Source: Acephala macrosclerotiorum (taxonomy: Eukaryota > Ascomycota > Leotiomycetes > Helotiales > Mollisiaceae). Taken from it: DNA of 19,169 nt. Of the stretch, positions 6,430-19,169 are shown piece by piece; the stretch's first letter is position 1; every line of letters begins with the position of its first letter. The stretch lies in NCBI GenBank assembly GCA_014904845.1, contig MU119744.1:2489-21657 (forward strand). The letters are read 5' to 3'. The notes below the pieces were generated by a model that was not told where the DNA came from, searched no databases, and saw nothing but the letters and a program-made list of their open reading frames with translations. A program made the position numbers and the translations under genes.

Positions 6430-8575
6430 TAGAAATATATCCATTTTAATATTTAAAATAATATAAATATTTAATATTTTTATGTAATTATTATATTAAT
6501 TATTATTATAATTACAACGATAAATTTTTTTTGAGATCTTTAAATATTCAATCATTGTAAACGATTTTAATTCAACTTTAATTACTTGAGTTTATTTTCG
6601 ATTATTTGAGCTCATTTTTAATTATTTTAATAAAATTTGAATTATTTTATATTAATAATATAAAAATTTGTAATAAATTCGTATTCGTTAATAATATTAT
6701 TTTAATACGTTAAATATTATTAAACGTATAAAAATAAAATATATTTTTTCGAAATAAAATTTATTACGTATAAATAATATTAAAAAACATTTTTTAAACG
6801 ATTTTAAAGTAATTTTAAAATAATTATAAAATAATTTAAACGTTATATATATTTTTTTAAATAGGAATAATTTTAAAAAGTATTTTTTTATTAGTTTTAA
6901 AACAATTTTTAAAGTAATTATAAAGATTTAAAAATGTATTTTTAAAGTAATTTTATTTAATAATATTAATAATTTTATTTACGTTTTAATTTATAGTTTT
7001 TAAATTTTGAAACTCGAAAATATATATATTTCGTTTTTTTTTTAAATTTCTTTTTTAATAATTTTTAATAAAAAAATTATTAAAATCGATATCGATTAAT
7101 TATTATATTTTTTTTGTATTTAAAATAAAAAAATAAATATTAAAACGTTAATTAATAATATAATTTTTATATTTTAAATTTAAACGATATTAATTATAAT
7201 ATATAATAATCGAAAAATTCGTTAAATTTATTTATTTTATTACGTTTATAAAGTTTTTTTTAAAAATATTTTTTTATTTATAAAAATATTTTATTTTATT
7301 TTAATTTATTAATAATAAAATATTTTTTATAAAAAGTTTTTTTATTTAAAAAAAATTATATATTATAATATTTAAAAAAAAATTTTTTTTTCGTTTTTTT
7401 TTTATTTAAATTACGAAAATAATAATTTTTAATATAAAATTAAATTTTTTAAAATACGAAAAAATTATTTAATATTTTAATATTTATTTAAATATTTATA
7501 ATATTTTATATATAATTCGTATTTTAATTTATTTAATTTTTATTTTTATTTTATAAAATCGATATATTTATACGATATAATATAAATTATTATATTTATA
7601 TTTTTAATTAATTAAAATTTTTATATAATTTTTTTTTATAATAATATATTTATATTCAAATAAATTAATTAATTACTCGTTATAATAATTTAATTTTTTA
7701 ATACGATTAATATAATATATAAAAATATATTATTTAAAAAAATTATAATTATTAATATTTTCGAGTTTATTATTTATTTTTAATTTAATTTAATTATTTA
7801 TAAAAAATATTTATATTGTTTTAAATTAATATTTCGAAAAATTTATTAAAATTCTTTATTAAAAATATTATTTTATTAAAATATTTTAATTATTTAAATA
7901 AATATATAAATAATTCTTTATATAATACATATAAATTATTTATTATAATAATATTATAAATATTAATTAAATTATAATTTTACGCGAAATTAAAATTTTT
8001 TTTTTTTTTTAATTTTTTTTTTTTTTTTAATTTATTTATATTTTTTATCGTTTTATATTTTTATATTTTTATATATTCGTTTTTTTAATTTTTAATATAT
8101 CGTTTTTTTTATTTTAAAAGTTTTATTATTCGATTAATAAAATTTAATATATTAAATAATTTATTTTTTATAATTAATAATATAATTAATTATAATAAAT
8201 CGATATTTGTATATTTTTTTATTAATATATATTTTTTTTTATTAAATTTATTTTAAAATTAATAAAACGTATATTTTAAATTTTAATTAAAAATTTATAT
8301 TATTTATTATTTTTTCGATTATTTTATATTAAATTTTATATTTTTTTTAAAAATTAATTTTGTTTTTTTATATTTTTTTTATAATCGAAAATAAATCGAA
8401 TAATATAATTTTTAATATTTTTTACGATTTACGAATTATTTTATTAAAATTATTAATAATTATATAAATCGATTATATTTTAATATTTTTTTAATATTCG
8501 TTTAAATACATTTTATTAAAATTAAAAATAGTTTTAATAATAATTTTATTTAAATTTTATTTTTTATTTTTTTTT

Positions 8576-8657
8576 ATTATATATATTTCGTTATATATTT
8601 TTTTTTATATTTTTTTATTATATATATTTCGTTATATATATTTTTTTATTTTTTTTA
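8576..8657. repeat. two-copy tandem repeat, period 41 bp
   Basis: The run ATTATATATATTTCGTTATA begins at 8576 and again at 8617, each copy followed by a T-rich tail. Both keep the CpG at the same place. Within such low-complexity DNA this is the clearest local duplication I saw. Confidence 0.6.
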
Positions 8658-11600
8658 TAATAATATTATTTTAAAATCGAATTTTTTATTAAATAAATTA
8701 TAATAATATAATATAAATAATATTTTTAATTTTAATTTTAATTTAATATATAATAATTTTTTCGATTATTTATAATATAATATTTCGTTTAAAATTATAT
8801 TAATTAAAAAATATAATTTTTTAATCGAATTTCAATTTTTAAATTTATTTAATTTTTTTTTAAAATTCGATTTATAAATAAATTTATTTAATTTTCTTTT
8901 TTATTAATTATTAATTATTTTTTTTATTAATTTAAAATTGTTTTTATTTATTAAAATAATTTTTTTTAAACGTTTTTTTCAATTACGATTATTTTTTATT
9001 ATTAAATATTATAAGAATTTTTTTTATTAAAATAATTAAAAATTAATATATTATTATTTATTATCGTATTTTTTAATTTTTTATTATTTAAATAATATAA
9101 TATATATTTATTAAAAATATTAAATTTATATAAAAAAATTTTATTATAATTATTATTATATAATATTATTTTATTTTAAATTAAAAACGATTTATAAAGT
9201 TTTTAAAATATTATAAATTGAAATTATAAATAATTCGTTATATAATATAATTTTATATAAAAATATTTTAAAAAAATATATTAAAAACGATTTTATTTTT
9301 AAAATTATATTAAAAATCAATTTATTAATTACGAAAATAAATATTTAAATACATTTAAAAAATATATAATAAACGTTTTTAAAATAAATTTATAATTAAA
9401 AATATTTTTAATTAAAATTTAAAAACGAATTATAAAATATATAAAAAAACATTTTTCGTTATTATAATTTATAATAATTTTAATAATATACGTATTTTAA
9501 TTTCTCGTTTAATAATTTTAAATTAATTTTTATTTATTATTATAATATTTCTTTTTTATAAATTTTATTTTTTTTATTTTAAATTATTTAAATTAAATTT
9601 TTTATAAATTAAACTATTTTTTTTTAAATTATATATTTTTTTTTTTTTTTAAAATTATTTATAATTTTTCGAAATTTAAATACGATTTGTAAATATTTTT
9701 ATTATATATAATTTAAAATTTATTTTTAATAATTGTAAATATTTTAATAATAATATAATTTAATATATTTTTTTTTTAATATATATTTTATTAATTTGAA
9801 TTATAATATTCTAATTATAAAAAAAATAATATTATAAAAAAAAAATATAATTCGATTATATTAATATTACGAATATTATATAACGATTAATATTTTTTTT
9901 TTTTTATTATTTTTTATTTTTTTATAATCGATTTTATAAAAATTTTTATAATATCAATCGTAAAATTTAATTTTAATTTAATCGTTTTTACGAGTTTTTT
10001 TTTTAAATAATAATTTTTTATTACGTAATCGCGATAATATTTTAAATATTATTAAAATTTAAAATTAATTATTATTATTTTTTAATTTAAATATTTTTTT
10101 TATAAAATATTAATTTTTTTTTTAAATTATTATAAATTAAAAATTTAATATTTTAAATATAACGATTATTTAATAATTAATATATTATTTTTCATTGAAA
10201 AAAATTTAATTATTTATTATTTAATTTATTTTATTATTTAAAATTTTATTATACGCGATTTAAAATTAATACGTTTATAATTTATTATTTAATATTTTTA
10301 AAATATATATTTTTAATTCTATTTAAATTTTAAAATTTTACGTTTTATTATTATTTTATTAATATACGAAATTATTATTTGTAAAATTATTAAATTATAT
10401 TTAATAAATATTTAAATTATCGATAAATAAAATTAAAAAAAAATTAAAAACGAATCGAATATTATAATTAAATTTTAATTAATTTTTTTTTATATTTTAT
10501 ACGAAAAAAAAAATTATATTTAAAATTATAATTAATATATAATTTAAAATAAATATTTTTTTTATAAAATAAAATATTTATTTATTATAAAAATACTTTT
10601 TATATTTTAATTAAAAATATTTTTTTTAAAATAATTTTAATATTTAAATAATAATTTTTTTTTAAAAAATTTATTTTAATATTTATATATAAATTAATAA
10701 TTATTTATATTATAATTAATATATATTATCGTTTTATATTTAATTTATTTATAAAAGTTTATTATATTTAAATATTTCAATTTATAATTATTTTATATTC
10801 ATAATTATATATTAATTTATTAATCGTTTTACAATAAAATTATAAAATAATTTTTAAATTTATTATTTTATTTTTTTATTATAATTTTTAAATCGTTAAT
10901 TTTATTTATTTATTTTAATTTTAATAATATTATTATAAACTTTATAATTATATAATTAATAATTATAATCTTTTTATCGAATTTTATAATTTTATTTTTA
11001 TTTTTTTATAATATCGAATTTAAATTATATTTTTTTCGATTTATTATTATTATATAATAATTTTTTATATTTGAATTTAAAATTAAAATTAATAAACGAA
11101 ATTATTATAATTAATAAATATTTTAATTTATTATTTATTTTAATTTTATTTTAAAAATAAATATATTTTTTATTTTTTAATTTAATTTTTTATTTATTAT
11201 ATTTTATTTATAAATAATATTTTTATTATTATTATTTTTTAAAAAATTTATTATTAAATTCAATTTTTAAACGATATTATTATTAAATATTTATAATTTT
11301 TTTATTTTAATATATTTTATTATAATTAATAATTTATTTAAATATAAATACGAAAATTTTTTTTCGTAAAAATTTAAATAATAATATAATTAATACGTTT
11401 ATAAAAATATAAAATTTGTTTTTTATATTAAATTTATTTTTCTATTAAAAACGTTTATTATAAAAAAATCGAAATTAAAATTTATAAAAATAAAAAAACA
11501 TTTATAAATAAATCGAATAAATTTTTAAAAATATTAATATTTTTTAAAATGAAAAAAAAAAAATTAATCGTCGAATTAAATTTTTTTTTGAAAATATTTA

Positions 11601-11868
11601 ATAATATATTTAATAATTTCAAAAATAATATCGATTTCGTATATTTAATAAATTATAATAATAATTATAATCTTATTTTTATAAAATTAATTATCGATAT
11701 TAATATATTTTTAAAAAATAATAAAATAAAAAAATTATTAATATTAAAAAAAAAAAAGTTTAATAATAAAAAAATTATAATAAAATTATATAAAAATAAA
11801 TAAAATATAAACGTTTAAAAAATTAATAAAAATATATTATTATTATTTTAATCAATATTTTAAATTAA

Positions 11869-11900
11869 TAAAATTATATAAAATTATATAAAATTATAAA
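11869..11900. repeat. short 10-bp direct repeats
   Basis: Three near-identical AAATTATATA-type units lie head to tail. Probably low-complexity slippage, without further meaning. Confidence 0.5.
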
Positions 11901-13789
11901 TAATATAAATATAAAAAAATATATATATTATAATTATAAAATTTAAAATTAAATTTATTAGTTTTTTAATAATAATTTTAAAATAATTAAATTTAAATAT
12001 TATATTTTATTTATAAGTTTTAAATATACGTTTTTTTATTTATATTATATTTTTTTGATAAATTTTTAATTTAATTATTATTTATTTTTTTAATAAAATA
12101 AAATAAAAATATAATTTCAATTATTTATATTATTAATAAAATTTTATTTATTTTATTAAATAAAAATTTAATATAATAATTATTTTAATTTTATTAATAT
12201 TTTTAAATATTTAAAAATACGAATAAAAATATTATTTTTTAAATATAAAATTTATATTAATTTATTATATGAAATTTAATATTATAAAAAAAAAATCGAT
12301 ATATTATTTATTTAATTTATATTTATTAAAAATAATTTAATTAAATAATAAATATATATTTAATTAATAAATAAATAAAAAAAAATTATTTTAAAACGAT
12401 TAATATTTTATTAAAAATATTAACGATTTTTAAAAAAATTAAAAAAAAATAATTTAAATATTTATTACTTTTTATATTTATAAATAAAATTTTTTTAATT
12501 AATAATTATAAATAATAATAATTAAATAATAAATAATATATTAAAATTTTTTAAATAAAATAAATTTTAAAAATTAATCGATCGTTAAAATAAATATAAT
12601 TAAATAAAAAAAACGAAAATATTATTAAAATATTTTTAATAATTTTACGTTTTTAATTAAATAAATAATTAATAATAATTTTTTTTCAATTAATTTTTTT
12701 TAGTATATTTAAAAATTTTAAAAATTTATATTTAATTAATTTAATAAAATCGATTTTTATAAAAAAATCAAATAAAAAATTTGAATAAAAAAAATTAATA
12801 TAAAAAATATTAAAATAAATTTTTTTTTTTTTTTTCGAAAAATAAAATTTAATAATTATTATTATATATATTATATTATTAATTTTTTGATTTTTATAAA
12901 ATTTATTAATAAAAAAAACGAAATATTAATTTTAATTTAAATAAAAAAAATTTTTATATAAAAAATTATTATATTAATAAACGAATAAAATAATTAAAAA
13001 ATATAAAAAATAAATATTTAAAATTATATTTAATTTTTATTTTAATAATTTTAATAAAAATATTGCGTTTTTTAATAAAATTAATAAAATTATTTAATTT
13101 TTTAATTAATATAAAAAAATTTTTAACGTGAAATTTTTTTTTTATAATATATTTAAATAAATTTTTTTTTTTTTATATTTATATTTTATATTTAATATAT
13201 ATTATTTTTAAATTAAATATTAATTATTATATAAATAATAATTAAAATATAAACGAAAAATTAATAAAAAAAATTTTATTTAAATTAATTACATAATAAA
13301 TTTCAATTAAAAATCGATAATATTAAAAAAATTTTATATTAATTTTTTTAATAAAATGTTTTTTATCGAATAAAAAATCGTTAAATATATTATTTTAATT
13401 AATTTAATAATCGTTTAAAATTAATTTTAATAAAAACAATTTTTATTATTTTTTTAAAAATCGATTATTATCGTTTTATAATAATTTAAAATTAAATTAA
13501 ATATTATTATTACAATAATAAAAATATAATTAATATATTCAATTAATTATTATATATTAAAAATAATAAAATCGAAATAAAAATTATAAAAACGAATAAA
13601 TTTCATAAAATTATTAAAAAAATTATTATATATAAAATCGAAAAAACAAAAATAATTATAAAAAATAAAATAATTAAAAAAATTAAAAAAAGTAAAAAAA
13701 TAAAAAAAAATAAAAATATTATTTTTTTTAAAAAATAAAAAAAATTTAATAAAATTTAAAATTAATTTATTAAAATAATTATTTAAAAA

Positions 13790-14090
13790 ATATTAATTTT
13801 TAAAAATAAATTATAAATTTAAAAATTTATTTTAATTTTAAAATTTGTTTAATTTTAAATATTTATTAAATTTTAAAAATCGTTTTAATTTTTAAAAGAT
13901 TTTAATATTAATTTTTATTTTTATTTTTAAATTTATTTTAATTTTTAAATATATTTTTAAAACGTTTTAATATTAATATATAATATCGATTTTAAATTTA
14001 TTTTTATTTTTAAATACGTTTTTATATTTAAATATATTTTAAAAATATTTTAAAATATTAATTTATAAAAATCGTATATTTTAAATTCGA
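13790..14090. repeat. degenerate minisatellite-like tract
   Basis: Recurrent words such as TTTTAATTTTTAAA, TTTTAATATTAAT and TTTAAATTTATTTTAAT recur at irregular spacing for about 300 bp. They give a periodic look that neighbouring AT sequence lacks. Unit length is unclear, and low complexity alone could produce part of this. Confidence 0.35.
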
Positions 14091-17000
14091 TTTTTATTTA
14101 ATAATTTTTTTTTATTATAATATTTTAATAATAATTTATTAATTTTATTATAATATTATATGAAATTTAAAATATATAAATATTAATATTTATAATTCAA
14201 TTTTTATTTTTTTTATTAAAAAAAATTAAATAATATTAAAATATTTATTAATTTTTCGAATTATTTATAATAAAATTTAATATTAAATTTAAAAACAATT
14301 ATATAATTCAAATAAATAATTTTAATAATATTTTATTAAAATTTAATATTTTTTTTCGACGATATATAATTTTAATTAAAAAAATATAAAAAAATATAAA
14401 TTTACGATTTAAAATAATAAAATAATAATAAATAATATTTAAATTAAAAATACGTATAAAGTTTATAAAATAAAAAAATTATAAAAATTTTATAATAATA
14501 TATATATTTGTATTTTCGTAAAACAAATTATATTAATTATAAAAAAAATATTATAATAAAAATTATTAAAAAAAATTAATATTATAATATTTTAAAAAAT
14601 TATTATTATTAAATAAAATATTTAATTTTTACGAGAATATATTAATATTAAAATATATTTAATTTATTATTTTAATATTAATTATTTTATTTATTAAAAA
14701 TAAAAATTTTAATTTAAATTCGAATATTCGTTTTATTAAATTTAAATATTTTTTTATATATTTAATTTTCAAATTTTTTATTTATACGTTTTTTAATATT
14801 TTACGTTTTATATTATTAATCGAATAACGTTTTTAATTATATTTAAATTTTATATAAAATTTTTATCGCGTATAATTTTTTTTATTAAATTTACGATTTT
14901 AATATAATAATATAAATTTTTTAAATATATTATTAATTTATATTTTAAATATATTATTAAATTTTTTTTATTTTTTTTTTTAATTTTTTTAATTATATAA
15001 TTAAAAAAACGTTTAAATTTATTATATTTCATTTATTATATAAATACGAATAATATTAATTAATTTTTAAATTCGATTAAAATCGTTTTATTAATTTTAT
15101 TATTTAAAATTGAAATTTTTAATTTTTTTTTTATATTAATTATATTAATATTATTATTAAAATAATTTTTTATATAAATTCGATTATATAATAAATAATA
15201 TTTATATTTAATAATATATAAAAAATATATTTCGAATTAAAAAATACGAAATTTTAAATTAATAATAAATTTTTTTTTTTTAATAAAAATCGAATTTATA
15301 TTAATTAAAAATAATTAAACAAATTTTAAAAAAATTTATTAAAAAATTTATTAAAAAATTTCAAATAAAAATTAATTTATATATTTAAAAATTTAAATAT
15401 ATTTATTTTAAAAAACTTATAAATATTATTAAAAGTTTATATAAAAATTTAAATTTTAATCTTAAAATTTCGTAAATAATAATTTTTTAATATTTATTTA
15501 TATATATTAACGATTTTTTTATTAAAAAATTATAATACAAAAAAAAAAAAAAAATTAATAATATAAAAATAAAATCAAAATATTAATAATATTATATTAT
15601 TATTAATTATTATTTTTAAATTTTTATTAAATATTTTTTTCAAATTTAAATTTTTTTATTTAATTATTTATTTTACGTTTAATATCGATAATTAATTAAA
15701 AAATCAATATAATTATTTTATATTTTATATTTTTATTTTAATAATTAATTAAAAATTAAAAATTATTTAATATTTTATTAAATTATTACGTTTTAAATTT
15801 TTTTATTTTTATTTATAATTTAAAAAATAATAATAAAATTTTTTTTTAATAAAATATATAAAAAAAATATTTAAATTTATAATATTTATTTAATATTAAA
15901 TTTTTAAATATTAAAATAATAATTAATTATATTTATAAAAAATTATACTAAATAAAATATTTTAAATTAATAAAGTTTTTTTTAATATTTGTTTTTTAAT
16001 ATTATTTTTTGAATTTATTTTTTAAATTATTTTTAAATTATTTAAAATTTGTTTTTCGAATTTATTTTTTAATTATAATTTTTACGTAAATGAATTTTTA
16101 TAAAAATATAAATAAACGATTTAAATTTAACGATTTATTAATTTATATATAAAATATATTTAAAATTTATTTTTAATTCGTTTTTTATTTTTTTGCATTT
16201 TTTTTATTAATTTTTTAAATATTTAATTTCGTAAAAACAATTTTTTAAATTTTAAATTTTTTAATAAATTTTAAATATTTTTATATTATTATTATTTTTA
16301 TTAAATAAAATTATTATAAATTTTTAAAAAAAAAATTTAATTTAAAATTAATTATTTTTTTTTAAATTTAAATTATTTATTTATTTAATTCGTTTTTTAA
16401 TATATAATATAATAATTTTAATTTTATATTTTTTATAATATTATATCGATTTTTTAATTTTAATTTTGAAAACGATTTATTAATTATTAATTTTTTTTTT
16501 TTAAATAATATTTCGTATTTAATTTTTTTAAAAATATTTTTTAATTTATATTTATAATAGTTTTTATAATATTATAAATTTTTTTAAATACGTTTATATT
16601 AAATTTTTTTTATTTAATTCGATTTTTATTAAATTAAATTCAAAAAAAAATTAATTTAAATATATTTATAATTAATAATAATATTAAATAAATTTTTTAT
16701 ATATTAAAATTTATATATTAAAATTTAAATAAAATTTTTAAATCGAATATTCGAAATTAAAAAAAAAATTTATAATAAAAATTTATATTTTATAATATAT
16801 ATAATAAAAATATTTATAAAATTAAATCGAATTATAAAATTTTTAAAATTTTTTTATAAATTTTAATAAATAAAATAAATAATATACGAATAAAAATAAA
16901 AATTTAAATATTTTTAAAAAAAATAATTAAATCGATTTAAAATATAATATTATTAATAAAAATAAATTATATATACGTATTATTATAATTATTATTAAAA

Positions 17001-17860
17001 TAATAATAAAAAAAAAAATTTATTTTAAATTTATATTAAAACGAAAATAAATTTTTTTTAATTAATTTAAAAATATAAAATAATATAATTAAAAAAAAAA
17101 AAATTTATAAATATTATTTTATATTAATAAAAAATTTATAATAAATATAAAAAATTTGAAAACGAATTCAATTTTTTATATAAAATATAAATTATTAATA
17201 ATTATAAAAAAAAAACTTATAATTATATAAATAAAACTCGAAAATTAATTTTAATTTAATTTATATTAAATATTTTTATTAATTTAAAATACTTTTTATA
17301 TAATATAAAAATATTAAAACAAATATAATAATTAATTAAAAGAATTTAATTTACGTATATTTAATGTTTTTTTTATCGAAGTTTAAATTATAAAATTTAT
17401 ATTAAATTAAATAAATATTTCTTTTAATAAATATTCGTATATAAAATTACGTTTTTTTCGTTTTAATTAAATTTTAAAAATTTATATTTTTTTTAAAATA
17501 TTTTATTAAAAATCGATTAAAAAATTATTATTAATTAAATTTAAAACTATAAATATTTTAATATTATAATAAATTTTAATATATTTTTCTAGTAAAAATT
17601 AAATATTATATATAATAAAAATATTATTTTTAAAACGAATATTAAATTTATTACGAAAACAAATTAATAATATTTATAATAATAAAAACAATAATTAAAA
17701 TCATTTTTTTTATATTATTATTTTTAATATTAATAATTTAATTTTTTTAATTTTTATAAGTTTTTAAATAGTTTTTAAATAAATAATAATAAAATTAAAA
17801 AAATTCAATTTAAATAATTTAACGATTTATATTATATATTATATAATACTACGTTAAAAA

Positions 17861-19169
17861 TCTAAATTATTATTTTTTTACTTCGTATTTTATCATAATA
17901 TTAATTTACAAAAGTTTATACAATTTTACTATTTTTCGTCTGATTTAAAATTTGATTGATTTTATTGATTCGTGCATAAATCAATTACTTTTCGATAAAA
18001 AAATCTTTCGAAAATATTGAAAACTCATCTCAATATTTTGTATATTATTTTTTTGTCTCAATATAAATTTTAATTCGATTGATTATATTCTTTTTTAAAT
18101 TATCAAAAATCGCTTTATTTATTGTATTTTATATTATTTGTAAAGTATTTTCAAATCATTGTTTTAAATGTTTATTTTTATTTTTATTTTCTGCGATTTT
18201 TAAAAACATTTCAAAAATTCGCTTTTTAAATTCTTATTAAATATATTTAATCGAGTTTAAATCGAAAAAATAAAAAAATCAATTTTCGATTTATTCGATT
18301 TTATTCTCTTTAAATTAATTTCGTACTTTGATTACTCGATAAATAGAAATATTATTTTATATAAAAATATACTCGAAATTCAAAAATTGAATTACTAGTT
18401 TGATTTTTGCGTTTAAAATCTCTAAATAAAAATTAGTAAAATATTTATATTTTGCAAACTCGAAATCTCGATTTATAATATAAAAATTAATTTTTTTTGT
18501 ATTTTAAAAGTATTTTTAAATTATAATCTTTATATTTTTATTATAATCGTAAGTTTAAATTATCAATTTATTTTATATTTAATTCGTAATTTGAAAAACT
18601 TATTCGATTTATTTTTTTTATTTTCGCTTTATTAAATATTTATTACTTTGTATATATATTTTTTATTTTTTTTTATTTTTATTTCTATATTTCAAATATT
18701 AAATCAATTTTTTAATTATATATACCTTTGTAAAAAACGAGTACTTTTTGATTCTTTAATTATATATATTATATTTTTTGAGAATTCGATCAATAATAAA
18801 CTTATTTATTACGAGATTAAACTTTTTTTTAAGAATTAAATAATTATTTTTCGAGTTTATACATATTATAAAAAAACAATAAAATATAAAATAAAAAAAC
18901 TCAATCGTAAATTAATTCATTTTAATTAATAAATTAAATTTATTCAAAGTAATTTGTAATTTGTAAATTAATCAATTAATTAATCAAAATAAAAATAGAA
19001 AAAATTATTAATTAATTTATAATAAATGAAAACTCTTTATATATTAAAAAATACGTAATTAATACTATTTTTGAAATTAATTATTTATAAAGATTTTTGA
19101 AAAAAAAGTATATAGTTTTATTATAATCGTTTTTTTATATAATGAACTCGTTTCGAGTTTCGAAAAAAA
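17861..19169. other. AT-rich flank with milder mutation (CpT and some CpA retained)
   Basis: Still very AT-rich, but cytosine contexts change. In a hand count of 18301-18600, 23 C comprise about 12 CpT, 8 CpG, 3 CpA and no CpC. Words such as ACTCG, ATCTC, TTGAT and GAG reappear. No gene is recognisable; the 63-codon frame at 18648-18839 is hydrophobic low-complexity. This may be a different repeat, or the same kind with fewer mutational rounds. The window ends inside it. Confidence 0.7.

Larger units (their letters stand above)
6430..17860. other. hypermutated AT isochore with C surviving almost only in CpG
   Basis: About 11.4 kb of near-pure A/T. In a hand count of 8041-8640, G+C is 35 of 600; 15 of 16 C are followed by G, and 15 of 19 G are preceded by C. 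The surviving CpG appear as TCG or ACG followed by A or T, at times as CGCG. TAA and TTA are dense in all frames, and the few open frames are low-complexity Lys/Asn/Ile/Phe strings. No tRNA, rRNA or gene is recognisable. The simplest reading is one or more transposable elements in which every non-CpG C on both strands was converted to T. The element types cannot be told by eye. Confidence 0.85.

Noticed and set aside
14850..15032. Minus-strand 60-codon frame in the AT core
   Set aside because: Lys/Ile/Asn/Tyr low complexity at a length expected by chance given the number of frames.
18648..18839. 63-codon hydrophobic frame near the right end
   Set aside because: Phe/Ile/Tyr-rich low complexity in AT-rich DNA; no domain or flanking signal, although the milder mutation there leaves slight doubt.
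19146..19160. ACTCG-TTT-CGAGT inverted repeat at the window end
   Set aside because: A 5-bp arm is too short to call a terminal repeat or terminator in this composition.
6430..19169. Mitochondrial, plastid or Plasmodium-like AT-rich DNA
   Set aside because: There are no long genes, tRNA or rRNA, stop codons are dense in all frames, and CpG is strongly over-represented, which fits mutated nuclear repeats.

Overview
The window looks like nuclear DNA of a filamentous ascomycete. Supporting signs are short GTAAGT...CTAAC/CTAAT...CAG introns of about 53 nt, small secreted-protein genes, TA-flanked inverted-repeat transposons, and a sharp split between a gene-bearing part (about 1-6350, near-normal base composition) and an extremely AT-rich part (about 6430-19169) with almost no coding potential. 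Such a split is the signature of RIP-type C-to-T hypermutation of repeats. I cannot name the species.

Layout. 1-95 is an (AAT)n microsatellite. 231-1807 is a decayed two-exon gene: two in-frame TAA codons and at least one frameshift, with a 390-bp TA-flanked miniature transposon (793-1182) inserted inside its intron. Subtracting the transposon leaves an intron of about 53 nt. 2181-2773 is a broken paralogue of the next gene. 3098-3664 is the only clearly intact gene, a 188-residue secreted protein with four cysteines, effector-like in form. 4059-4724 is a second inverted-repeat element with TA target duplications; its interior and right end have been driven to AT by transitions while its left end is nearly unchanged. 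5158-5591 holds a second small secreted-type reading frame with a well-formed intron near or before its start, interrupted by one in-frame TAA. 5761-6070 is a non-coding block with clustered CCTGAGC motifs, possibly a transposon or LTR fragment.

From about 6430 to 17860 the sequence is about 94% A+T, and nearly every surviving C lies in CpG. In a hand count of 8041-8640, 15 of 16 C are followed by G. From about 17860 to the end the region is still AT-rich, but CpT and some CpA survive. This suggests a mutation process that removes CpA and CpC first, then CpT, and largely spares CpG.

How the parts relate. There is no operon or pathway. The window reads as the edge of a repeat-derived AT isochore next to a small fast-evolving gene cluster: one live secreted-protein gene, one dead tandem copy, a second secreted-type frame with a nonsense codon, and a dead gene carrying a transposon. 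The most notable signals are the CpG-sparing hypermutation, its graded intensity, the transposon-in-intron relic, and the secreted-protein gene and pseudogene pair.
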